Source: Prorocentrum cordatum
Taxonomy: Eukaryota; Sar; Dinophyceae; Prorocentrales; Prorocentraceae
DNA length: 44,674 nucleotides
Direction of reading: 5' to 3'
NCBI GenBank assembly: GCA_963575745.1
Contig: CAUYUJ010021032.1
Location: 101,286 to 145,959 of the forward strand
The first letter of the stretch is position 1, and every line of letters starts with the position of its first letter. This document shows, piece after piece, positions 20,943-28,996 of the stretch. Under the pieces are notes generated by a model. That model was not told the DNA's origin, made no database searches, and saw nothing but the letters and a program-made list of their open reading frames with translations. The translations under genes and the position numbers were made by a program.

Positions 20943-21461
20943 GGCCAAGACAAAGCCATTCAGGACGTCATCGGCGCCATGGCCCCTGCGGCAGATCGAG
21001 ATGCACGCAAGAGCAGAAGATGCGAGGACCCACCAACGGACTACGAGATGCTCAGGGCGTTCAAGCGCAAGACGGAGAAAGAGATGAACATTCTTGCGGG
21101 CATCATCATCGCCAAGCGCCAAGACAAGCAAGAGGTTGACCTAGAGTTGAAGGACATGGCGGCGCTGAAGCACATGATGGTGCTTACCCAGCCAGCAAAG
21201 AAGAAACTGCATGAACTCAGAGTCAACCGTGACAGATTGCAAGGGAAGCTCCTCGGACTAAAGAAGCAGCAGAAGCAAATTGACGAAGAGGTGCAGAGGA
21301 CGGAGAAAGAGCTCAAGAGGGCCATCGAGTACCTGGCGGAGCAGGAGGAGATCGCTAACAAGGACGAGCTTGAGGCAGATGCGGATGTCTCAAGCTCAGA
21401 GCCGAACAGCTCGGACAGCGATGGCAGGCAGAGAGAGCGCCAGAAGAAAAAGACACAATAA
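20943..21461 (+). CDS. LINE ORF1-like coiled-coil protein, first part
   Basis: The frame reads as natural protein from about 20943, before the ATG at 20979, to TAA at 21459-21461. After the ATG it is a 160-residue, highly charged helical protein: YEMLRAFKRKTEKEMNILAG near the start, then long Lys/Glu/Gln-rich heptad-like segments (residues ~60-135), then a Ser/Asp/Glu-rich tail. LINE ORF1 proteins commonly use coiled coils for multimerisation on the element RNA, which would fit the position ahead of the pol domains. There is no RRM or CCHC knuckle. A preceding frame (20414-21139) probably supplies the original N-terminus after a frameshift near 20,935. Confidence 0.5.
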   Translation, partial: GQDKAIQDVIGAMAPAADRDARKSRRCEDPPTDYEMLRAFKRKTEKEMNILAGIIIAKRQDKQEVDLELKDMAALKHMMVLTQPAKKKLHELRVNRDRLQGKLLGLKKQQKQIDEEVQRTEKELKRAIEYLAEQEEIANKDELEADADVSSSEPNSSDSDGRQRERQKKKTQ

Positions 21462-21857
21462 GAAGAAGACAAGAGAAGGAATCAGAAGAAGACGGAGGAA
21501 GAGGAGGAATAATGAAAGAAGAAGGATGATAAGGTTAAAGCAAAGGAGAAACAGAGGGAGGAGGAAGCACAGCAGCAAACAGAGAAATAATACAGAGAGG
21601 CTAGAAGGGCACGAAAAGCGAAGGATGAGGCAGCAAAGGCAAAGGAGAAGGGGCAAGACAGAGAGGAAATATTCGAGGCAAGCAAGGCGGAGGAGGAAAG
21701 AAGGATCAATAATGAAATGCAGCAACAAATGAGACAGCTTGTGGACCTGAACAAGAATATGGCGGAGCAGGTAAAAAAAAAAACGACCAGACGGGCCAAA
21801 ACAGCGGAAACGGTAGGACAATAACAATGCGACGAGTATACGAAACAGCTTACAGAC
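21462..21857 (+). pseudogene. frameshifted remnant of the coiled-coil ORF1
   Basis: Continuous AAG/GAA/AGG/CAG-rich sequence with no single long frame; Lys/Glu/Arg-rich pieces occur in all three frames (for example 21280-21732). It bridges two coiled-coil ORFs and is best read as the same ORF broken by indels. A 9-10-base A-run at 21773-21783 is one likely slippage point. Confidence 0.4.
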
Positions 21858-22507
21858 TTGAAGTGCGCCCTGCAGCAGCAGCAACAAGGATACCATGGAC
21901 GGAGTAAGCAGATGCAGAACGCAGCAGAGCAGGCAGTGACCAGAATGAAGCAGATGCAATGGGAGAGGCAGAACGAGAAGGAGGAAATGGAACACAGGCT
22001 AAGCAAGGAGGCGCAGCACGCAGAAAGGAGATGCAAGAGATGCAGGAGATGCACAGGAAGGAAGCTGAGGAAATGCGCGCTCAGGCACAGCGCTGGCAAC
22101 AGCACTTGCAGGAGGACTATGCCAAACATGCCAGCATGACTCAGCAAGAAAAGATCAAATTAGCGGCCGATCAGCACAGGTGGCCAGAGGAGCAGTCTAG
22201 GCAGGTAAGAGAGGCTGTGGCGCACTACCTGCGGGAGGAGGAAAGGCGGAGGCACCAGAAATGGCAAGAAGCACAGAATGCAGCGCAGGAGCAGCTACAC
22301 AGAGATGCCAAAGTACAGGAAATTGCACAACAAGCGGAAATGACACGCAGAAAAGAAGGGGCAGAAAGGCAGCAACGACAGAACAGAGAAATAATGAGGA
22401 CATGGGAGGCCGACAAAGAAGAATGGAGGAGGAAAAAACACTTTCGGGCCCCCAATGCAAACTGGCGCCGACCCAATGGCCGAGGTCGAGCGACAGCGGG
22501 AGATTGA
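21858..22507 (+). CDS. coiled-coil ORF1-like protein, second part (frameshifted)
   Basis: Two overlapping frames, 21858-22139 and 21959-22507, give complementary halves of one helical protein; the better translation switches frame near 22,025. It is rich in Gln, Glu, Arg, Lys and Met (for example EAVAHYLREEERRRHQKWQE) with clear heptad potential and a poly-Gln start. No enzymatic motif is visible. It would be a scaffolding or RNA-binding partner of the element. Confidence 0.4.
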
Positions 22508-23426
22508 AGATGAGGAGATGATTAGGCAAAAGGAAAAGCAGGACGCTGAAGAGGCAAGGCAAAGGGACGAGGAAGCAGCAGCTGAATATATGGAACATAC
22601 AGAGCAATGGGTCGATCGTCTCATGCCGAACCACGGCCCAGATACTGACGACGAGGACGCTTGGTGGGACTGGGGCCAGCAGAGGTGGAGGCCAGGAAGC
22701 GAGTGGTGCCCGACACAGACACAGCAGTCCAGGGGCTGGCGCGAGGAAGCGGGAGAGGAGGACGATCATGACTGGGAATGGCAGCAAGAACAGACAGAAG
22801 CTAAGAGACAGCACCAAGCAAGAGAGGAGGAGCTGAGGCTTGAGGAGGAAGAAGAAGAGCTGCGGCGAAGAAAGGAGGAAGCAGAACTGCAGCGGAATGC
22901 CGGCGAGGAGGAAGAGCATAGGATTAGGGCGGAGAAAGCAGCGCAGACGGCTGAGCACCGAAACATGGGGCAAGCAGACAGAGAGTCGAGGTTCACGATC
23001 GGCGCGCCCCCCCTCTCCCAGATCTACCTGCCAGAACAAAAGGGGGCAGGGGAGGCAGTAAGGAAGGAAGAAGAAGAGGAGGAAGACAGAAGAAAGGTGG
23101 ATCGAATCAAGAGTGGAGATGATATAAGCAGTGCTGTCACGCTGGGCGAGCAGCAGAAAACGGCGCAGGAGGGAAAGGAGGCAGAAAGCGTTCAAGTCCC
23201 CGACAGCAGCGACGAAGAGATGGGCACCGAGCCTGCGGACGCCGAGGCAGAGGAGAAGCAGCAGGAGGAAAAGAAGAGCAGGAGAAAGGGGGAGGCCACA
23301 GTTCTTCGCAATGACCCCGCCCAGGCAAGCGGACAGTGCAGCGAGCGCGGCAAGGGGGGCAGCGAGGCAGAAGACGGCAAGCAACCCGACCGACACGGAG
23401 GACGTCCACAAAAGGTGGGCCTCTAG
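22455..23426 (+). CDS. acidic coiled-coil protein of the LINE-like element
   Basis: 323 residues from ATG 22455, overlapping the previous frame by 53 bp. Residues ~10-50 and ~115-175 are charged coiled coil (EELRLEEEEEELRRRKEEAE). Residues ~60-90 are Trp- and Asp-rich (DEDAWWDWGQQRWRP). The C-terminus is Ser/Glu/Lys-rich and ends just before a GC-rich stretch. It is probably the C-terminal part of the ORF1-like protein in the same frame as 21858. A long minus-strand frame (23516-22197) opposite it is a shadow of its regular composition. Confidence 0.45.
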   Translation: MQTGADPMAEVERQREIEDEEMIRQKEKQDAEEARQRDEEAAAEYMEHTEQWVDRLMPNHGPDTDDEDAWWDWGQQRWRPGSEWCPTQTQQSRGWREEAGEEDDHDWEWQQEQTEAKRQHQAREEELRLEEEEEELRRRKEEAELQRNAGEEEEHRIRAEKAAQTAEHRNMGQADRESRFTIGAPPLSQIYLPEQKGAGEAVRKEEEEEEDRRKVDRIKSGDDISSAVTLGEQQKTAQEGKEAESVQVPDSSDEEMGTEPADAEAEEKQQEEKKSRRKGEATVLRNDPAQASGQCSERGKGGSEAEDGKQPDRHGGRPQKVGL

Positions 23427-23978
23427 GGCCCGCCCCCGACCCCGCCGCGCAAGGGGGGGTGTCGGGGGCTGCGGATCCAGGAGACAGCCCCCAATAGGGG
23501 GCCACCAGATGGGCAATTTCAGGCTGGCACCGAGAATGGCGACGGGATAGAGCGGCGACGTGCTCGAGCTCGACGCCGACAGTCACTTCGTCGGCAGCGG
23601 GTTGCCCATCGCGAGGAAGCAGGGACTCGACGACCCTCTAGTAAGTCACGCAAGAAAGTACCACCGCGGAATTCGCACCAGACAAGCCATTTTGGTCAGA
23701 ATTTATTTCATGGGACCGATTGCAGCGATGTTGGGAGCCAGGGGCACAACACCAGCACCGACGACACTCATGAGGAGGCGACGTCTCGGCCGCCACATCT
23801 GATCACCGCCGACGCGACCGACGCGGGCAACCTACAACACGGACGCGGGCGCCAAGCAGATGAGGGAGGGACTCCGCGACGCCTGGCAACAGACAGGGGC
23901 CCGAGGGCGCTGGGCCCCGACGTAGCTAGATCAGACTCCGACGGAGAAGGAAGGGATAACAGGAACGCCGCGAATGTC
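23427..23978 (+). other. inter-ORF segment of the LINE-like element
   Basis: No domain is recognised. A small frame at 23560-23802 has mixed composition (GLPIARKQGLDDPLVSHARK) and may be a remnant linking ORF1 and the RNase H ORF. AGCCATTTTGG at about 23,683 partly resembles the dinoflagellate spliced leader but diverges immediately after. Confidence 0.35.
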
Positions 23979-25400
23979 ATGCGCAAGTTGCGCAGCCAGA
24001 GTGACGGAGAGGATGAAGGACCACCGCGACACCATGACGACCGTGAGGGGGATGTGCTGGGCCAAAGCGTGAAATTAGCACACGAAGCTCATCGTGTGGA
24101 AGCTCAGAGGCAAGTTCGAGATGAGCGGCTCCGAGACCAAGCGCACCATGAACCAGAGCCGACCCCGCAGGTTCAGTGCGAGATCCAGCCAGACGAGCAG
24201 CTCACAGAATTCCTTCGTCGGAGGCAGCCTTTTGAGATACAAGCGGACACAAGCCAGATGGACTTGCACGATTTTGCGGAACTAGCCGCGCGAATGTGCC
24301 AGCCGAGCAACAGGAAGGCAAAGATCACCCACATCCACGCAGATGGAAGCCATTACCAAACAAAGCCAGAGGTCACGTCGTGGGCGATAGCCATCACGAA
24401 GCAGACGGCCGACGGGTTCAGCTACGTGGGATACCTAACGGGCAGGGCCAAGGAAGCGACAAAGGTGACAGGCAACGACACCCCAGACCACAACGCGGGC
24501 GAAATGACGGCGCTGCTTTGGGCATACCTGACGGTCTTCACCATTTTCAGCGACTGCGAAGTGCACATCCATGCGGATTGCAGAGCGGTGCGAGTAGCTG
24601 GAGATGGAACGCTAGCCTTAGCATCGGACTACGAGCTCTCAAGACTGACGGCGTCGACGGCGGCAGACATACGTAGACGTATGAAGATGGCCAGCTTCTA
24701 CGTCAAAGCGCGCGACGGGCACCCGTGGAACGAGCTGGCGGACTCGATAGCAAATCAGACGGCAGCACACGGATCAGACTTCGCACAACGATTTTCAGAT
24801 GTGGTAGATAAGCTCACTTACAAACGGGGCAATGAATGGAGTATTTTATTGGAAGGCAACGGTTCGGATAAGCACGCATACCCGCATATCCAACCATCAG
24901 AAGCAACAGCAATGGGCAAACACGGATGGGAATTTGACTACGAGCAGCAGCGAACGGACACGTCAAGAGCAGCACATCACTGGGCAAACGCAACACCAAA
25001 GAGACACGATGGCGACGGCGAGGAAGAGACGAAAAGTTGTTCGCTGAATGGAGTGAGTATTATTACATGTCCCCAGGGCGCGCGCCGCTCACCTGACCCT
25101 CGCCAGCAGTCGTTGGCTGCAGACAATGGGGAATTGGGAGGGGGGGGGGGGGCAGCGGGCGCCGACCCCAGGGGGCACGCGCTGCGCACCTCACCCACAC
25201 CTCGTCTCACCGCGGCTTGGCATTCGGGCAGGGAGAGAGTGCCGACCCTCGGGGACAGAGGACGTGGACGAATACACATATGCAAACAAAGAGGCGACGG
25301 AGAGGAAGCAAACGAAGTTCAACCTCAGGATCGGCACCTACAACGCGATGACGAGGGGGGGGGGGGGGGGGGGGGGCGGCCAGGAGATGAAGCGCAATGA
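23979..25400 (+). CDS. RNase H domain protein of the LINE-like element
   Basis: 473 residues from ATG 23979. Residues 1-110 are charged and unassigned. Residues ~115-265 are an RNase H1-type fold with its acidic residues in the expected order: D122 (HIHADGSHY), E175 (AGEMTALLWAYL), D200 (EVHIHADCRAV) and D255 (GHPWNELADSIA). RNase H removes the RNA strand of the RNA-DNA hybrid during retrotransposition. At the usual catalytic-loop His, before GHPWNELAD, the copy has Arg245, a one-base CAC-to-CGC change. After ~25,030 the frame looks wrong; a neighbouring frame encodes KLFAEWSEYYYMSPGRAPLT, pointing to a frameshift. The real coding part therefore ends near 25,090, upstream of the endonuclease in another frame. 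Confidence 0.8.
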   Translation: MRKLRSQSDGEDEGPPRHHDDREGDVLGQSVKLAHEAHRVEAQRQVRDERLRDQAHHEPEPTPQVQCEIQPDEQLTEFLRRRQPFEIQADTSQMDLHDFAELAARMCQPSNRKAKITHIHADGSHYQTKPEVTSWAIAITKQTADGFSYVGYLTGRAKEATKVTGNDTPDHNAGEMTALLWAYLTVFTIFSDCEVHIHADCRAVRVAGDGTLALASDYELSRLTASTAADIRRRMKMASFYVKARDGHPWNELADSIANQTAAHGSDFAQRFSDVVDKLTYKRGNEWSILLEGNGSDKHAYPHIQPSEATAMGKHGWEFDYEQQRTDTSRAAHHWANATPKRHDGDGEEETKSCSLNGVSIITCPQGARRSPDPRQQSLAADNGELGGGGGAAGADPRGHALRTSPTPRLTAAWHSGRERVPTLGDRGRGRIHICKQRGDGEEANEVQPQDRHLQRDDEGGGGGGGRPGDEAQ

Positions 25401-26862
25401 GGGCCAGGAACGGAAGCAACCTTTTCGAGGACGTCTTCCGAGAATACAGATGGTGCAGAATGGGATCCACATCTTTGGAGTACAAGAAACACGGCAGCCA
25501 CCAGGCGCGACTAGGATGGATGGATGTGTGCTCTTATCAGGTGGCGACGACAATGGGAACTTGGGCTGTGGTCTGGTATTCAACTCCACGGAGCCCTACG
25601 CGACCACGGGATCAGGGCCCAAGTTTGTGTCGGTTTCTCATTTTCGCCAACTGCATGCAGACCCGCGGCGGTACACCGCGACGGTAAAGGCGCCGCTCGT
25701 GGAAGACGTGATTGGCGTACCCACCCCACCGCATCATGACCACAAACACCAGGTCAGATCGGGATGGTGGACGGAAACAAAAAGATCGCAGGACAACTAC
25801 AAGTGCACCATAGTCCTCTTGGGCGCGAACGGCGAGATTCACAGGAGCGAAGGATTTGAACCCATAGTGTGTGAACACGCCGCGAACACGATAGATGACA
25901 TCGGCAAGGAGCTGATGGACTTTGGCCATGAGTGCGACCTGATTGCCACGGACACGCAATTCGACAGAGAAGACAAGTATATATACGTATATAGATACAG
26001 GCCTGACAAGAAAAACAAATCGAAGCAATGGAAGACGACGCTCAAGCAGATTGACCACGTGACGTTGGCACCTCACCTGTTTTCAGCGGCAAACTCTACC
26101 ACAGCTTTAACGGATTGGGATAATGGAGCAAACCATCCAGATCATATTCCACTGAGTGCGGGCATCTGCGCCGAGGGGACAAAGAGCGACAAGACAAACC
26201 ATGCCAAACGATTGAGCCCCAGAAAGCTACAGCAAGGAGATCTTATCAGAAACTTTCAGATGGAGCTGGACGCCACGATGCTACCGCACTGGAATGTTGG
26301 AGTAAACGAGCACTGTGACTTTGCGACTGAGCAGTACAGGATGTTGTCGGAAAAATATGTCGCTGAAGATAAGACGACCGCGATTAAGCCATACATATCA
26401 AGGAAGACGATGGGGCTGGTCAGGCTCAGGAGACGCGTGCAAAAGGCGAGTAAACGATACGTCACTAAGCAGACTGGGCCATTCACGCTATTAGCACGCC
26501 ATCTACCAGCGCAGCTTGACGAACTCGCGCCAGAAGGTGCAGAATGGAGGCAGACCGCCAACATGTTGCAGCTCACGCTGGACACATACGACGCGGGGGT
26601 GATCGAGCTGGATAGGCTGGCATGGGGGGCCGAGCAGTTCCTGAAGATAACCAAGATACACATACGAAGGGCGCTGAGGGAAGACAAAGCTAAGCTACTT
26701 GGTGACACGGCAGCTGAGATTGCGGACCACATACTACAGCATCAACATGAGCGGGAATGGAACAAAGTGGATATCATATTAAAAAATATCCCAGTGCGAC
26801 CCCACCTAGGAGTTGGAGCCCCTAGGAAAGCAGCATTAGTAGTAACAGTAAAGCTAAGCTAA
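25126..26862 (+). CDS. EEP-family (APE-like) endonuclease of the LINE-like element
   Basis: 578 residues if started at ATG 25126, but the domain begins at residue ~66. Motifs of the endonuclease/exonuclease/phosphatase fold: RIGTYNAMT (N73), HIFGVQETR (E121), LKQIDHVTL (D310) and NHPDHIPLS (D339-H340). This enzyme nicks target DNA for target-primed reverse transcription. Where GD-x-N is expected the copy reads VLLGANGEIH, so an Asp appears lost or shifted. A poly-G run at 25,356-25,377 inserts a Gly stretch right after the first motif. Residues ~360-560 are the helical linker that normally leads to RT. The frame ends in the 11-bp minisatellite. Residues 1-60 are probably out-of-frame read-through. 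Confidence 0.85.
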   Translation: MGNWEGGGGQRAPTPGGTRCAPHPHLVSPRLGIRAGRECRPSGTEDVDEYTYANKEATERKQTKFNLRIGTYNAMTRGGGGGGGGQEMKRNEGQERKQPFRGRLPRIQMVQNGIHIFGVQETRQPPGATRMDGCVLLSGGDDNGNLGCGLVFNSTEPYATTGSGPKFVSVSHFRQLHADPRRYTATVKAPLVEDVIGVPTPPHHDHKHQVRSGWWTETKRSQDNYKCTIVLLGANGEIHRSEGFEPIVCEHAANTIDDIGKELMDFGHECDLIATDTQFDREDKYIYVYRYRPDKKNKSKQWKTTLKQIDHVTLAPHLFSAANSTTALTDWDNGANHPDHIPLSAGICAEGTKSDKTNHAKRLSPRKLQQGDLIRNFQMELDATMLPHWNVGVNEHCDFATEQYRMLSEKYVAEDKTTAIKPYISRKTMGLVRLRRRVQKASKRYVTKQTGPFTLLARHLPAQLDELAPEGAEWRQTANMLQLTLDTYDAGVIELDRLAWGAEQFLKITKIHIRRALREDKAKLLGDTAAEIADHILQHQHEREWNKVDIILKNIPVRPHLGVGAPRKAALVVTVKLS

Positions 26863-27460
26863 AGCTAAGCTAAAGCTAAGCTGAAGCTAAGCTAAAGCTA
26901 AGCTAAGGCTAAGCTAGCAATAAGCTAACGCTAAGCTAAAGGTAAGCTAAAGCTGAGCTGATGCTAAGGTAAAGCTAAGCTAAAGCTAAGCTGAAGCTAA
27001 AGCTAACGATAAGCCAAAGCTAAGCTAAAGCTAGGCTAAAGCTAAGCTGAAGCTAAGCTAAAGCTAAGCTGAAGCCAAGCTAAAGCTAAGCTAAAGCTAA
27101 GCTAACACTAAGCTGAAGCTAAGCTAAAACTACGCTACAGCTAAGCTAAAACTAAGCTAAAGCTTAGCTGAAGCTAAGCTAAAGCTAAGCTAACACTAAG
27201 CTGAAGCTAAGCTAAAACTAAGCTAAAGCTAAGCTACAGCTAAGCTAAGGCTCAGCGAACACTAAGCTAAAGCTAAGCTAAAGCTAAGCTAAAGCTAAGC
27301 TAACACTAAGCTAAAGCTAAGCTAACACTAAGCTGAAGCTAAGCTAAAGCTAAGCTAAAGCTAAGCTAACACTAAGCTGAAGCTAAGCTGAAGCTAAGCT
27401 TAAGCTAAGCTAAAGCTAAGCTAAAGCTAAAGCTAAAGCTAAAGCTAAGGCTAAAGCTCC
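26847..27460 (+). repeat. 11-bp minisatellite (AAAGCTAAGCT)n, ~55 units
   Basis: Regular AAAGCTAAGCT units with GAAGCTAAGCT and AACACTAAGCT variants, the latter recurring at irregular intervals as a loose higher-order pattern. It lies exactly between the endonuclease linker and the RT, inside what should be one ORF; the 11-bp period shifts frame each unit and supplies stops. It is followed by a duplicated GGGACTGGGGGAACCGC segment at ~27,463-27,500. Confidence 0.96.
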
Positions 27461-27577
27461 CAGGGGACTGGGGGAACCGCGCGGCGGGGACTGGGGGAAC
27501 CGCCCGGGGCGGTTAGCATTGCCCGGCCCTTCAAGCAAAGAGAGTAAGAACCCTTCTAGGCAGAGCCTAGGTAAGGA

Positions 27578-28996
27578 ATGAGTGGAAAAAAGAATAAGAA
27601 ATTCGCCGGAGGAGGTCGGCTACCAGTGCGTGAACATGTTGACGGTGAACATGCGCAGACACAGGAGGAGGCGGACGAGGCGATGCCACGGCACATCGCT
27701 ATGGTGGAGGACGCAGACATCATTCCAAAGAGCGAAGTCGAGCAAATCTATAATAGAAGAACAAACGACTACGCGGCGATCTTCGTTCAGGACATCAGCA
27801 CAGCACCGACGTGCTATGAGATGCAGCGGAGCTACGCGATGGCAAAGCGGCGACGTTAAGGAGGACCTGACGGCATATTAGATGATGTCCTGAAAGCTAC
27901 TGCGAAATCTTCGGCTAGGTGGTGGCACTCTGTACACCTCAAGACGGCGCTGTACCTCCAGGAGCCTTTGGCATTCAAGGAGGCCACACTGTGTGGGATA
28001 CCGAAGACGAGCGAGTCCAAGATGCAGTGGCAGTACTATCGCAACATCAGCCTCAACAGCGTGGTGGGTAAGCACTACCAAAAGTGGCTACGGCAAGTCG
28101 AGCACATATACACCGTGGAAGCAGACAAAGCGGCGGAAATATCGGACGCCACCTATGTCGATGACACGGCAATCCCAACCGTGGTGGAGGACAACAAGAG
28201 GATCGAGCAGCACATCAAGGCGGTCTTCACACCGGTGCACGTCACGATGCTGAAGTACGGCTTCGAACCGAATTACGACCCAGGCAAGACGGCTGCCACA
28301 CTACACTTGGCTGGGCCACATACTTCTGAGGCGAAGAAGCTCTTCAAAAAAGAGGAGGGCGTGCAGGTCAATATTGACGAGATCGGGCAGACAGTTACAG
28401 TGGCGGCGGCCTACAAACATCTTGGAGCACAGCAAATGGCAGACAACACGTGGAGGCCAGAGATGCAGAAAAGAGCCACAAGCCATAAGCAGGAGGCGAG
28501 GAACCTGGCGACGATATGCAGGAACCCGCGGCTGGCGGACAAAGATACGCTAAAGTACACTAAGAGCTACGCCAACAGCAAGCTGCTTTGGCGGAGCGAG
28601 ACTTGGCCGCCGATACCGAAGACAGCCCATAAGATCGTGGAGACGGCATATGGCAAGGGCATTCGCCAGGCACTGGGGCTCATCACAAAGCCGACGGAGG
28701 CCAGAACGCTGGAGCCCACGACGGACAAGGAGCTGCATGCCAAGGCCAAGATCGGGGACCTGCCAACGCTTCTGAGATGCAGAAGACTACGGTTCCTGAA
28801 GTCGATAGTGGAAAGTGGGCCACCGACTTTACGCAGGGCATTGGACGAGTTAGACACCATTAAGAGGACTGAGACGTGGTCAGACATGATCGACGGTGAT
28901 CTCCAATGGCTATCGGATCTTACTGACAAAGACATGGAGCCTGCCAGATGTAAGAAACAATTGATCAATCTGATACGGCATGACGGGAAGGAGTGA
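27578..28996 (+). pseudogene. reverse transcriptase of the LINE-like element, palm-deleted
   Basis: One frame holds both parts. 27578-27859 encodes the pre-RT region (VEQIYNRRTNDYAAIFVQDI) and stops at TAA 27857-27859. Immediately after, GGPDGILDDVLKA matches RT block 1 (GPDGI), then CGIPKTSES...YYRNISLNSVVGK matches block 2 (IPKPG...YRPISL). Only about 35-40 residues later comes the catalytic YVDD at 28154-28165. In LINE RTs block A, with the first catalytic Asp, and block B lie between these, so more than 100 residues are missing. After YVDD the thumb and the following ~270 residues look intact (AAAYKHLGAQ, YANSKLLWRSETWP) to TGA at 28994. The copy cannot polymerise DNA. Confidence 0.88.

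Noticed and set aside
22197-23516. 439-codon minus-strand open frame opposite the coiled-coil ORF
   Set aside because: A Leu/Ser/Cys-rich antisense shadow of AGG/GAG/CAG-rich coding sequence; no motifs.
23683-23700. AGCCATTTTGG resembling the dinoflagellate spliced leader
   Set aside because: The match stops after 11 bases; the leader's CTCAAG end is not present (TCAG follows). A similar GCCATTTTGGCT at about 3829 also diverges. No relict leader or SL RNA gene is supported.
26847-27460. 11-bp AAAGCTAAGCT array as telomere-like DNA
   Set aside because: The unit does not match the TTTAGGG-type telomere repeat and it is internal to a retroelement.
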